From: Liolophura sinensis | Taxonomy: Eukaryota > Mollusca > Polyplacophora > Chitonida > Chitonidae | DNA: 64,000 nucleotides | NCBI RefSeq assembly: GCF_032854445.1 | Contig: NC_088298.1 | Span: 1,353,474-1,417,473, forward strand | Direction: 5' to 3' | Shown here: piece after piece, positions 22,968-35,238 of the stretch | Layout of the letters: the number at the start of each line of letters is the position of its first letter | Position numbering within the stretch: position 1 is the stretch's first letter | The notes under the pieces: generated by a model | Told to the model about the DNA's origin: nothing | Seen by the model: only the letters and a program-made list of their open reading frames with translations | The model's database searches: none | Made by a program: the position numbers and the translations under genes

Positions 22968-23295
22968 GTAAGTCAGGTTGCAGAGTTCTTTTGGATTGTT
23001 TTTGTGTTTGTTTGTGTTCCACCCACTAACCACATGTAATTCATGAACGCCCACTTTTGATGTGACCTGATTTTCTTCTGACATGACATGTGAAATAAAC
23101 TATGTTATTAAATGTGAGAAGAAAGACCACTGAAAACTACATTAAAAAATTATGCCTCCTCTTTTTTTTTTGTTTTTCTTTTTTAATTTTTTTTTTGTTT
23201 ACTGAATAAGTAAATGGTCTCAAATTTACAAATTATTAACCTGGGTTTTATGGACTGTAAGTATTTTGTTAATGACCTCACCAATCCTTTTTCCA

Positions 23296-23440
23296 TTGTG
23301 AACATTGTACTACTTCATTCAAAAGTTTGTACTACTTCAAACATTGTACTACTTCATACAAATAGTAACTATGTTATTCAAACATTGTACTACTTCATTT
23401 AAACATTGCACAAGTTCATTCAAACATTGTATGATTCCAT
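23296..23440. repeat. Short interrupted tandem repeat, about 20-24 bp
   Basis: Copies of AAACATTGTACTACTTCATT with variable spacing and decay. Confidence 0.85.
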
Positions 23441-24077
23441 TTTTCTTAACACTCACCTATTTCTTTATTTGAATTTTTTGAAAGTGACAAGTTTACTTAT
23501 ATAACAAATACTTTAAATTACATGTGTAAAACCAGTAAAACTCAATTTGCAATAACGTTGGATAAGTTTAAATAATGCAAAGTTGCTTAATGTAATCTTC
23601 AAGTAAGGAAACCTTTTATATTCTTTACATTTAGAAGTTTTATGATTTATTATGTAGTCACATTTCCCATGTGCTGTATGTTTCTCTACGGTTCTTCATT
23701 AAATGCATGAGACAACGTTGGCCTTTCACAGAACAAATTGGAGTTTCCAGCTTTTAAATTGAAATTACAATTACATGGATGTTTTTGTTGCAACTGTTGT
23801 AGTTTGTAGGAATGTCATGCGAGTTCGGTTTGCAGTGGAAAACTGTTCACTTCATGAATATGTATTTTCAGGATTTCACTGTTTCGGTATACCTGTGCTT
23901 ATACCTGTATCTGAATCACACAGTTATATGATCGTATCATATGTAATAGCTGTATCTACATGTACATGATGGGGATCAAAGCCCATGCCAGACATTTTTA
24001 ATGAACTGTTTGGAGTTTTTTTGTGCAAGATCCAAGAAGATGTCTGCTGGATGGATCTGAAACACATCCACAAAGTG

Positions 24078-24245
24078 TAAATGTTCAACCTTTTCAACCA
24101 CTAAAGCAGTTTTTTTTTTCTGTGGAGTTTTATGCCATACAGTTATTATGAAAATGACACCAAAACTGATTTGTTGTGTCACTAAAGTTTCATAAAACTG
24201 AACGATTATTTCTCTAGGTGCCATAGTTCTCTCGGAATGTTTCAG
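24078..24245. mobile_element. MITE-like element, family 2, truncated
   Basis: ATGTTCAACCTTTTCAACCA and CATAGTTCTCTCGGAATGTT align with the copy at 6044-6248. The right inverted end is lost. Confidence 0.68.
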
Positions 24246-24350
24246 ATTACACTGTAGTCCCACTCTAGCATGCCGCTGTGGGGACAGATTCCTAAGCGTG
24301 TTATAGGCTACCTCACGCTATAATGAGATGAGCTTGAGATCCAATATATA

Positions 24351-24624
24351 TTTATTTATTTATTTATTTATTTGATTGGTGGTTTACGCCGTACTCAAGA
24401 ATATTTCACTTATGCGACGGGGGCCAGCATCATGGTGGGTGGAAACCGGGCACAGCCCGGGGGAAACCCACGACCATCCGCAGGTTGCTGGCAGACCTTC
24501 CCACTTACGGCCGGAGAGGAAGCCAGCATGAGCTGGACTTGAACTCACAGCGACCGCATTGGTGAGAGGCTTCTGGGTCATTACGCTGCGCTAGCGCGCT
24601 AACCGACTGAGCCACGAAGGCCCC
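24351..24624 (-). mobile_element. Full-length SINE with 13-bp target-site duplication, minus strand
   Basis: It has an intact tail, core and tRNA-like head (GACTGAGCCACGAAGGCCCC) and is flanked by perfect GATCCAATATATA repeats at 24338-24350 and 24625-24637. It is the best-preserved copy here. Confidence 0.98.
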
Positions 24625-24637
24625 GATCCAATATATA

Positions 24638-26336
24638 GGTCTACAGTATATAGGGCTACAGTCTATCTTACAGGTCATGATTTTGAAATTGAATGAAGTT
24701 TAATCGATGCATACTGTGCTTTGTCAAATGCTCTCTTACTGTTAGTTTACTTTTAACACAAGATTTTTTAGTTACCTAATGATTCAAGCATTCCGGCACC
24801 ATCCTACGAGTCGCATCCGCCGAAGCTAACCTCGTATCACATAATCACAGGCCTGAGCTGATCTACAGAACTCGGTGCATGTTAAACATTTCCGCAAGCT
24901 GAATTCAAGTAACATAGTTTCATCCACTTTATTAAGCAACAACGCATCTGGTGTGCAGTTCATCCATGTCTGCTTGTATCAGCAGCAACTCCTGGAACTT
25001 GTATGCCTCAGACTCAATATGGCCGATAGCAGATGACTGCTAACCAGATGATGTGACCACGTTATAGCCACTGAACAAAAAAAAAAAAACAAAAAAAAAA
25101 AAAAAAATTCACCATTTTAAAGTGAAAGTGTACAAATATCAATCCCTGTATGAGGTATGCCTGTCACAGTGAGCGAAAATGTGTTCTGCATTGCTGGAGA
25201 AGCCACACATGAGGAAGTAATGCTGCAACAACAACATCACATGTGCTTTTGGAATCAGACTCGCTGGCAAAGAAAGTGTAACCGGTGACATCCATTATTC
25301 ATAGAAAAAGCCATTCTTTTTTGCTTATACTCACATAATATTCATATACCTTGAATATCAAATTACACATGGGTAACACATGGGTAACAATAGGAAATGA
25401 AACCAATGATGTTTGCGTTATTTACGTATCTTTGTTGGTGAAAAATCTTTATACGTTAGCAGTTTTAGCAGTTCTCACATGAAAGTACACCACAGGTCTT
25501 TGGGGGACAAGATTTGGGTTGTGTGATATCCGATTGCGCGCTGTATCGAGGTGTCTTGTAGGGAGGTTACACTGTATTGCTTGCATGGTGGGTGAAATGG
25601 TTAAAGAGTTAAGGTATATCTGTATTCCAGGAACATGTCGTATATTGAATATTATAGTTTGCAATCATTAGTTGAATAGAATATAGCTAAGATATATAGT
25701 AAATACAGTGAGGATAGCGGTTATTGTGGTAATTTGAAGATGTGAGTGTGACTGTATGTTGTATGTATGGCTTTTCCTATCACAAACTGAAGTCAGTATT
25801 ACTGGTGTGAAAGCTATGTGCATATACAGTGGTAATAGTACAGTACAGTTATGCTGAGCGTATTCAGATACGAGTTAAAGATCATACTTAACAATTTTTC
25901 AATTGTTAGTTGTGTTTACGTGTACTGCAAGTCGTCTTGTGGTTGAACGAGTCCATGTCGCCAAAGTGCTGCCATCACTAAAGTGTCATGCTGAAAACAC
26001 CAGACAATTCGATGATCAAAAAAATGAGGTAGAGCAAAGATATTGTGCACTGTGTGTGCTTGTGCTTAGATGGACATGTGGAGTGGAAGGATAACTTTGT
26101 GCAGTTGGATGATCTGCTTGTACTAAAATTTCTGTACAGGTACATGTGTATATACATCTATCTGAAGAAATGCATGTTTTTGGATTTGGTTACTTAAGCT
26201 TAATTCGTTACTTAAGCAACTTAAGCGTTACTTAAGCGTAAATTTTTTGAAAAAAATGTATTCATCAATAAGGCAGCTCGTATATCTGGTGACTGAACTT
26301 ACAAGTGCTGCAACAGGGTAATATGGAGAAAAAAAC
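24638..26336 (+). other. Intron 2 stretch, nothing recognised except an A-rich tract
   Basis: An A-rich tract occurs at about 25077-25107. No exon-like frame with splice sites was found. Confidence 0.5.
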
Positions 26337-26605
26337 TGAAGCTTCTGATTACAGACTTGACAGGCGACATTGTAACCCTGCATAAATACATTTTATGAAC
26401 TGCAACTCAAAATGATGGTTTCTGACAGCTTCTAAGTCTGTGAATGAAGGAAATTTGTATGAAAACTGAAATTTTTGTTGGTAGACCATCACATTCTTGT
26501 TCAATTTACTTTTAATTAGTTAGTTTTAATAGAACTTGTTTAGTTTTGTGGCCCAACAGTTAGGGAGCCCAAACGTTTTCCCGAACTAAAATGGCTCCAG
26601 ATATG
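26337..26605. repeat. Dispersed repeat, about 265 bp, copy 1
   Basis: It aligns along its length with 42472-42740. Shared blocks include CCTGCATAAA or CTGTGCATAAA, AAAATGATG, GTGAATGAAGGAAATTTGTA and GGAGCCCAAACGTTTTCC. The class is unknown; ends and target duplications are not resolved. Confidence 0.85.
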
Positions 26606-27164
26606 GTCTTGTGAAAGGTTGCGCATGCTTGTGGATACATCACAGTTCTGACCATCCTCCTGCATATACTTGTGCAGCCTAGAGTTATCTCCCCTCCCTT
26701 CCCCCCCCCAGCCAGCCTGTCCCTACCTTCAGGCTGTAGGGCTAACACAACAGCTGGTGTAGTCTCAGTTCATGCACTCATAGATCTATTTTGGTTGCCT
26801 GTGGGCTCCTGTTCTGGTGTTCAGTTGATGTCAGTTCCCCAGATACCATGTTGTACATTTGCCTTGGGTTACATGTACCCCAGTGGTGTGCTAACAGCTG
26901 GCCACTGTGTACTTGTATACATTGTTGCCATTTAGTATACTAGCTGCAAATTTCTATGCATACATGTGGTATGGGACAGTTGAGATGTGGTTGAAAGGCG
27001 TATGGTGGTATATCTTGCAGACTTCAACGTTAAGAAACAAATTTAATGAGAATATTTTAATTAAAAAATATAAGAGAAATTCAAGTAAAATTAATGAATG
27101 TGTCATTAGGAAATACTATTAGGTAAATTTTTTTGATGGTAAAATTATTTATTGTTTGATGACG

Positions 27165-27366
27165 GATGTCTGTGGCCCAGCAGTTAGTTGGCTAGTGCAG
27201 CACAATGTCTTAGGAGCCTCTCACCAATGCAGTGACTTAGAGTTCATGTCAAGCCCATGCTGGCTTCCTCTGTGGTCGTATGTGGTCTGTCAGCAACCTG
27301 CAGATTGTCATGAGTTTCTCCTGGCAAAATATTCCTGAATAGGGCATAAAATTCCAATCATTTAAA
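27165..27366 (+). mobile_element. SINE with internal deletion, plus strand
   Basis: The head TCTGTGGCCCAGCAGTTAGT and the GCCTCTCACCAATGC block are present. The core jumps from GAGTTTCTCCTGGC to AATATTCCTGAATAGGGC, so the GGTTTCCTCCCACC part is lost. Confidence 0.88.
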
Positions 27367-28494
27367 CAGATGATTTTTCAAAAGTAACATATGGAAAATT
27401 TGAATGTTGGTTTTATCTTGAAGTTGCCTGTTTCTCTTTTGATTTTCCGTACTTTTTGTCATAAGGTTTCCGCAGTGGTTAAGTACAAGTAGTAGATGAG
27501 AGATTAATGATATGTATTTTGAACAAAAATCTCCCAATCTCCCAAAAACTTCTTGGCGAAAACTATCGTTGAGTTTTATCAAATATCACACTGCATGAAT
27601 ATTGGGAGTTTTGTTTCAGTGAAAGTGGCCTTTCTTACATGCATTAGTATGCCAGGGGTTATAGAACGCAGTTCGTTGTAGCTTTTGGAAAAGATATGCA
27701 TCACTTATGCTACCAGGTGCACATGTTTACAGGTAAGCGTCAACAAATGCCAAAGCATAAGCTCAGCTGTTTACCGGTTGTTTCCTCAACACAGTTCTGC
27801 AGCATTGTTTATTTCTGTAATCTTACCCCTTTTTTTTCGGACAAGTTTACCCATAGACATAGCACTTCACTCTAACCTAAGCAAAAGTGGTAAAATTAAC
27901 TCATCCCTGTAACCTCTGCAGGATGCTTTTGAGATGGTTTCGGGCTGGTTGGTTGCTTAGACCTACTACTGCTTTAGTTTCACAAGTTACGTAATGCAGT
28001 CTGCACCTGCCAACAACAACAACACCTGATTTTGGCCGAACCGAAGACTGATCTCAGGATTCTTGCGTCTGCTTTTCTCATGTGGCTCGTCTTTGATTTT
28101 GCCACTGATAATTTCCAGAACATACTGCAAATGCTGTAGATCTTATCTTATATTTCTTCTTTCTGTGTGAGCTGTTGAAAGCTAACATGTGTCCTCTCTA
28201 TAAAAATATGACAAAATTTAATAAATTCTGCAGGTTTCTGAAAATGAGAAGAATGACGAACAGTTTACCTCCATAGATAAACATTCAGAGAAAGTTTCAT
28301 AATTGTACCAGACAGGTAGCGTAATGCTTGTAGAATGTAGGATTCATTGTATGCAGGTGAAGTGCATGTGTGCAAGGTACTTAGAGCAGAACAAAGTTAC
28401 ATGTATCTGGCATTTTGCCAATTACAGAGATGACACATGTTCGTGTTTTGATTTACGGTGTCCGAATAAGGAAGGTCAAGGCAACGTTTTTGTG
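27367..28494 (+). other. Intron 2 stretch, nothing recognised
   Basis: No repeat family or splice-supported frame was identified. Confidence 0.5.
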
Positions 28495-28513
28495 GGGGGG
28501 GGGGGGGGGGGGG
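28495..28513. repeat. Poly-G tract
   Basis: About 19 consecutive G residues. Confidence 0.92.
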
Positions 28514-28674
28514 TCTGTGGTTACGTCACACTATACATTATTCTATATGAAATGTGCAAATGTGTTTATAGTTTAACTTGCGTAAATGAATTACGAACAG
28601 ACAGTGTTCTACACATCCCCAGATAGACATCAGAGGGGGCAGAGGGGCAAGTGCACTCTCCCTGAGGGGCCTCT

Positions 28675-28927
28675 GTGGCTCGGTTGGTTGGCGCGCTAGC
28701 GCAGCATGATGACCCAAAAGCCTCTCACCAGTGCAGTGGCTGTGAGTTCAAGTCCAGCTCATTCTGTCTTCCTCTCTGGCCGTAGATGAGAAGGTCTGCA
28801 AAGAACCTGCGGATGGTCGTGGGTTTCCCCCCAGGCTCTGCCCAGTTTCATCCCACCATAATGCTGGCTGCCATTGTATAAGTGAAATGTTCTTGAGTAT
28901 GACGTAAAACACCAATCAAATAAATAA
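28675..28927 (+). mobile_element. Full-length SINE, plus strand
   Basis: The head GGGGCCTCTGTGGCTCGGTT with a good A box, the B box GTGAGTTCAAGTCCAGCTC, core and tail CACCAATCAAATAAATAAG are all intact. Confidence 0.97.
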
Positions 28928-31448
28928 GTACACTCCTTGAAAAGACGTGCCTGGTGGCAATTTTCATTCCTATCCATTCACATCGTATCCTATGAAGAAA
29001 GGGCAGGATGCACCTTTCACCAGTCTGACAAAACCTACATGTAGATAGGGATATGTTCTATGTAGACTTGCCCTTTTTATGCATTGTCATTTTGTCAGTT
29101 TGTTCTTTTTCATTGTGTAATGGGGGATAACTCAGGGACTGAAAACGACCAGGGTCTCCCTTGTAGCATGGACCTGTGTCATGAGAATGTGATGTTTTGT
29201 CCTTAAGATGACAATGGAAGTTGTTTAGATAACTTATTGTGAGCACCTTGGTGGCTGTATAATTTAACTCCAGGATTTGTATGCAGAGCACCATACTCGG
29301 ATACATGCACCGTTTTGACAACATCTCTAGCTTCATGCATCATTATGTAATGTCAAATTCCAACCACCCACCCACAATCCTAACCTGAGGATAAGTATTT
29401 TAATGCAGGAGTACCCACTCATGGAAAACCACAATTATTTAAGTATGTGTAATGAAACAGGAGATAAAATGAATTCCAGTCTGATTGTTTGGAGTTTCTT
29501 GCTTCATTGCCAGATTTTTCTTTCTGGACAGTTTTGTGATTAAAGACTACAGGGGCAACAAAATGTAATTTCCTTTATTACATAAAAATCTTAGCTTACA
29601 GTTTGTAATTTATAGTTAACTGGAGAGTTACATGTTGGTAAGTTTGAAAAATATTAGAAGATTTGTACTGACAGTTGACCAATGGACAGTGGAGAGTTAA
29701 CCGCCCCCACAGGCTAGTTAGCCATGCCCACATTAGAAACTGCTGTTCCATGGGTGGGAAGTCAAGTATTGTATATGTAACTTTTTACTAACTAAATAAT
29801 GACCTCAGTGCATATTTTTAAAGCAAACCATAGATTATTTCTGCTCTAGAAATTGAGCTACAGGAACATGCATATTGGCAGTGATTTGTTTGTATACGTA
29901 GTGTTTTGTATCATCCCTATTTCGGACATTTCACGAGTGAGTCTCCTTGTAACAAGCTGGGCCCAGTTTCACAAAGCTCGCTTGACATTATGAGCTCTAC
30001 CACCATGCCTGTGTAATGCCTACAGTACTGGTTTCTGTGGTAGTTAAATGAATGTAACGTTAAGAGTGCTGTGTGAAACCAGGCCCAGGTCACAGTTAAT
30101 GGCCACAAAACCATAATGCTGCATCAGTGACATGGTATGTCAAAGACACCAGACACAGAGTTCTGCACTACACACCATGGTAACTTACATTCATCAGGGC
30201 AAGAATGTGGCCTGTCTACTTGTACCAAGCCTCAAGCATGGGAACTATTAACATGTATGTTAGCTATTGTATATAGGCTATAAGTATGACCCATCTTGGG
30301 ATTGAACCCTGGTTTTGTCATTCTCCGCTTCACACTAATTACATGTTACACTCACAGGCCAGGAACAGTACTAGTATGCAGTGTTTCTGGTACAGACCCG
30401 GCAGCATTAGGGACCTGGAAAGGCAACTTTGAGGCTGATCCAAAGTGTGTTATGTTTTCTTGGGCCGTAATTATGTTAGCTTTAGCACACAAGTCAGTCT
30501 GTAGAAAAGGCCTTGACGCTAATTGAGGACTATCTGTTTTTACAACGCCTGCCTTTTATTCCAGTCTTTCTAGCACTTTCCACACAATAACCTCTTTTTC
30601 TGCTCCTGGTATACTAACGTCATATATTTTCTGATGGAAGTTGAGAGAAGCAGTGGCCTTGGTTATAGTTTGTCTGACCTTACACCTTAAGTACCTGCTT
30701 TTATGAGAGATCACATGGTATAGTTACCTCCCTTTACACTATTGAAAGGGTTGAAGATTACCTGTACATAATGTCATCTTCAGGTGTGTTATATTAGGAT
30801 TAAGTATTGCGTAAAACACACCTGCTTAAAGCCCCAAGCTGTAAATCAGAGAGAAAAGTCTAGAATTATTGTTTTTTGTTTAATTCTGTTAGTAACTGCT
30901 TATGCTATGCAGATCTGAAAAGCAGTGTTTATGCATCGTGGGCTGAATTTGACAGATTTTCTGAAGTTTTTGAGTTCAGGGATGATTCAACCAGTTATGT
31001 TTTAAGTACCTAATTTTCACTAGATATTTAGATATTTATGTGTGGTTGAAATTGAAAAACTTTTCAATCATTTCTCGAGAAGGCTCCCAAACACTTAATA
31101 ACATAAAAGATGGTGCAGCTACGGGATAATGTAATTGGTTTTCAGAATACATGAACATGACTGTTGATTAAATAGGTATCCTTTGTAGAGGATGTTCATA
31201 CGTTTATATTTAACTCCAAAAATCTACAAGTACATTTCGATAGGCATAGCCCCAAACAGTAAAGTTTTACCATTGTTAAAAAAATATCCTTGACTGCACA
31301 TATTTAAACTTCACTCAAAGAAAATAAATAAAACAAAATGCAACATGTACAATCGTTGATGTACAAGAAGGGGAAGTACGTGGGTAATTATGCGTGAGTT
31401 GTTAATAAGAGGGATTGGTTAACAGGGATTCGCCGAAGGAAAGGGATT
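28928..31448 (+). other. Intron 2 stretch, nothing recognised
   Basis: About 2.5 kb of AT-rich sequence without recognised repeats or exon-like frames. Confidence 0.5.
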
Positions 31449-31696
31449 TGATTTATTTGATTGGTGTTGTATGTCGTACTGAAGAATTCACCTATATGAC
31501 GGCTGTTAGCATTATGGTGGGAGGAAACCGAGCTCGGAGAAACCCATGTCCATCTGCAGATTGTTGGCAGACCTTCCCTCAAACCGCTGGACAAGAAACC
31601 AGCCTGAGCTGGGTTGAACTCTCAGCGAAGGCATTGGTGAGAAGTTCCTGGGTCATCGTGCCGTGCTGGTGTGTGGCTAACCCCAGGGTAGCCCAC
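31449..31696 (-). mobile_element. SINE, diverged, near full length, minus strand
   Basis: ATTTATTTGATTGGTGTTGT, CATTATGGTGGGAGGAAACC and GCCTGAGCTGGGTTGAACTC (B box) are present. The head is decayed and parts of the core are deleted. Confidence 0.92.
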
Positions 31697-31844
31697 AACA
31701 ATGGATAAAAGTTATCAGGCCAGGTCTGGTGGAGAAGCAGAATTTAGAAGACTAGCTTGGGGGTGCATTCCTGTAGCATTGGGTTGGTCTTCACTGTTTA
31801 AACATTGGGTATACTGTGACCGGCTGGCATGAGGAGAGGTTGTG

Positions 31845-31885
31845 AAGTTGGGGGGGGGGGGGGAGGGGGAGGGTGGATTTGGGGA
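31845..31885. repeat. G-rich tract
   Basis: Runs of G interrupted by A (GGGAGGGGGAGGGTGG). The strand could form a G-quadruplex. Confidence 0.7.
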
Positions 31886-32579
31886 GGAAGGGTGGTAAAT
31901 GTGAAGTGAGTGTGGAATTGCAGTAAGTGACCTAAAATTTCCCCACAAAGAAACATTCCTAGAGGCAAATAATGGTGGTAAAACATTTCTTGTGCTGCAG
32001 AAACTTCCTTCTTTTTTCCCCGGTAGGATCTCACTCTTACCTGACAAATAGACCTGGAAACACCTTTCTAGGATGAGTAAAACTCACTGAATCAGGCCAG
32101 ATGTGCAGCTACCATGTAGATGCAATTTTGGGTCCTTTACCATGTGTTGTGGGTATATATACCTGGCACAGGCCTGCCTTCTGTCCTGCTTCCAGTGACT
32201 TCAACCTCTGTATCATATCCTCATCCAGGGCAGGCTCACTTGTCTGGCGTGTCTCATCACTTGTAGGCGTGTTGCACAAGCTCTTGGAAAGATGACCGTT
32301 GATGTTTTCTTCCCAACAACAAGACCTTATTGCTAAGTTTACAAGTATGCCAATTCACAGATTTAAATGATCCATGTCGTGGATTTATGGTGGTATGTGC
32401 TTTAAATTGACTTGAACAAGTGGGTTTCTTGATTCCTTCGCTGGAGTTGAACACTGGAATATGAAAGTAACCAGTTATGGAATTAAGACATGATGTCCTT
32501 TTGATACAAGCATGTCTAGGTGATTGATGGATTATGGCGCCAGTTGAGGTGCTGTGGGTAAGTTTTAAAATGGGTATGA

Positions 32580-32800
32580 CCCTAATTCCTTGACCTTTTC
32601 GCATATGAAAGAAAAACTTTCAGTGTAATTCATGCACTTTTTTAATTTGATTTTGGAGACAAAACTACATTGCTTGGGTGGACAGTTGCATGGCTTAATT
32701 CACAAAAAGCATAATTTTATCAGTCTACACAGAATAATTCCTTCTGAATATATGCTTGAATAACGCATTACAAACATGCAAAAACATTGAAGAATTACAG
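32580..32800. mobile_element. MITE-like element, family 1, about 220 bp
   Basis: The left end CTTGACCTTTTCGCATATGA pairs with the right end ACATTGAAGAATTACAG. The interior GAGACAAAACTACATTGCTT is shared with 13643 and 33888. Confidence 0.75.
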
Positions 32801-33887
32801 TATATATTCTGTAGACTAAAATTAATACTTCATATATACAGTTACTCTGTTTCACGATAAGCTGTTTGTTTTCCAAGAAACACATTTTACGTGATTCTGA
32901 TGAATTCATCCACCTTAGAGGGCCACTTAAGAATTAAGTTTGATTAATTTCTTATCAGCAAAAGTGTTGACATCAAAAGTATCTTTTTACGGCATCTGTC
33001 AATTTTTACAAACTAAACTATAGGCTATTTCTGAAGTTTATTCAAATATAAGTAAAGCTTATATTCGCCTAGTTTAATGATCAACAAACATTTTGAGAGG
33101 TGTTGGCAGGGAGATATTTGAGCCTTTTCATGCCAAGTTTTCACCATCTTCTTGATGTCGTAGTTTTTCCACTTCCTCACTGCGTGGCCATAACTTCATG
33201 ACCCCCTGGTCTGGGTGCGGTATTTATACAGTCGGACACCTGGAACTGCCAGTGATAACATATTTGGCAAGGATCCACGTTCATTCATCAGAAGCAGATC
33301 TCACTCTTCTCTGTACACTGTGTTTAAATCTGCTTCATTGAGACCTGCTGCAGATGAATTCCATTGGCTGGCAGTTGGCCAGAGATTGTTTTGATTGGTA
33401 GAAAACTGGAGGATGTGGATGTTCAGAATAACCCAGCCTCTGACATTCCTTTGGTGTTCTCGAGGCCGGGCCGTGGTGAACACCTGGTACTAAAATCTAG
33501 CAGGATATCGTGGCCTTTTTTTGTCCTATGATGCTTGCAAGTTTCTCCTCCAGTTCTTTGCCATGATTTGTTGGGAAGAAAGTATGTACTTAGGCAAGTC
33601 TTTTAGCATCACATTTGCTATGTTGTCATTTTCCAAGCGGAATAAAACAGTGTCTTGAGCGAAATTAGTTGAAATGATATCAAAATCATGTATTTCCTGA
33701 TGATGATTAACAACAACAACAATAAAGCATTCTAGCCACAAATTCACCTGTGACTGGTTTCTTAAAATCATGTACAATTCATAAATGTTCAGAACTACAA
33801 GAATGGGCTGCAAGAATGAAAATTTGGCACGTTTGACATATCTGGGTGAGGCTTCATTTGACTGTTTGGATTCCAAACATAAATGCC
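32801..33887 (+). other. Intron 2 stretch, nothing recognised
   Basis: A 116-codon minus-strand frame (33526-33876) lacks splice support and recognisable motifs. Confidence 0.45.
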
Positions 33888-34008
33888 CCTAATTCGTCAA
33901 CATTTTCACTTTATTTGATTATTGAGACAAATCTACATTGGTTGGGCTGGCCAGTTTTAGAGTATACTTGAATAATCCAATTTCAGTGTGAAAAGGTCGA
34001 ATTACAGT
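33888..34008. mobile_element. MITE-like element, family 1, short copy
   Basis: The left end CTAATTCGTCAACATTTTCAC pairs with the right end GTGAAAAGGTCGAATTACAG. At about 121 bp it is an internally deleted copy. Confidence 0.75.
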
Positions 34009-34411
34009 AACATTGGGCTCTTATGTTAGCACCATTCTGCTCTGGTGGTATGGTCAGAATATTGCAAGATTGCAAGTTGACAGTAAACACAACCAGGAGC
34101 AGGAAAAGTAAAACTTGCTGAATTGATAAGATTATGGTTACCACATTTGGTGTACGTGGCCATGATTCATGTGATGCATATCTTCAGCATTTTACCTGTG
34201 CATATTGCATCGCGGTGAATTATTTAATTGCTCGTATGAATTAATCTTACGTAACTGGCTCTCCGACAGGTCATATGGCGTAGATATGAAAGCCAGCAGT
34301 ATCATGTTGACGTTATGATTATTTAATGCATGTATACACTTGCTCCATGTTTCTGTGATATTTGATACATAACCAGTTTACTTGTTGGTTTAATTGTATT
34401 CATCATCAGTA

Positions 34412-34685
34412 GAAGAGGCAATATTGCCAGGCCCTGGGTTCACGAGGCAATGTTGCCAGGTCCTGAGATCAGAAGGCAATATTGCCAGGTCCTGTGATCA
34501 CGAGGCAATATTGCCAGGTCCTGGGATCAGGAGGCAATATTGCCAGGTCCTGGGATCGGGAGGCAATGTTGCCAGGTCCTGGGATCGGGAGGCAATGTTG
34601 CCAGGTCCTGGGATCGGGAGGCAATGTTGCCAGGTCCTGGGATCGGGAGGCAATATTGCCAGGTCCTGGGATCATGAGGCAATCT
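34412..34685. repeat. Minisatellite, 29-bp unit with a perfect palindrome, about 9 copies
   Basis: Each unit is GGCAATATTGCCAGGTCCTG plus GGATCGGGA. Its first 12 bases, GGCAATATTGCC, are a perfect palindrome in the consensus; several copies have GGCAATGTTGCC. There is no spacer variation, so it is not CRISPR-like. Confidence 0.96.
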
Positions 34686-35020
34686 GTACTTAAGTAAAAA
34701 TCTCTGTCTTTAAACTTGATATTTTTCGTTTCCATTATTCTGTCAGAAATTGGTTTTGCAATAGCTTCCCGAGAATTCATGTTGTCAAGCAATATTTTAA
34801 CCATTTTACATAAGAAATAAAAATTTTAAAGTGATCAAAATTTTTACTCAAGTCTTGAGGCCAAAATGCAACATCGCTTATAAGTACAGCACTAACAATC
34901 ACATATATACATAATCAGATGCAATGGTATACTTAATTTTGGATACATGTACACGTGGAATTTCTCCAAGTCACATGTTTGTAACTTTCGAACCCTTATA
35001 CACATTAAAGTTGTCAGCTA

Positions 35021-35238
35021 CCTTAATTCTTCAACCTTTTCGCATGTTTGCAAGGTGTTAATTCATGTATATTTCGAATGTATTATTCTGTGCAGACTGA
35101 TAAAATTGTACTTTTTGAGAAACCTTGAAATTGGCCCAATCCAGCTGAAGTAGATTTCTCTCCAAAATCATATTAAGGATGTTTATAAATTGCATTGAAA
35201 GTTGCTCTTTCATGTGCAGAAAGGTTGAGGACTTAGGG
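35021..35238. mobile_element. MITE-like element, family 1, full length about 218 bp
   Basis: The left end CCTTAATTCTTCAACCTTTT pairs with the right end AAAGGTTGAGGACTTAGGG. The interior is shared with 3601-3776. Confidence 0.8.

Noticed and set aside
28675-28770. tRNA gene
   Set aside because: The A-box and B-box signals belong to the head of the SINE; the cloverleaf is not intact and the core and tail follow directly.
34412-34685. CRISPR-like array of 29-bp repeats with palindromes
   Set aside because: The copies are head-to-tail with no unique spacers, and the genome is eukaryotic.
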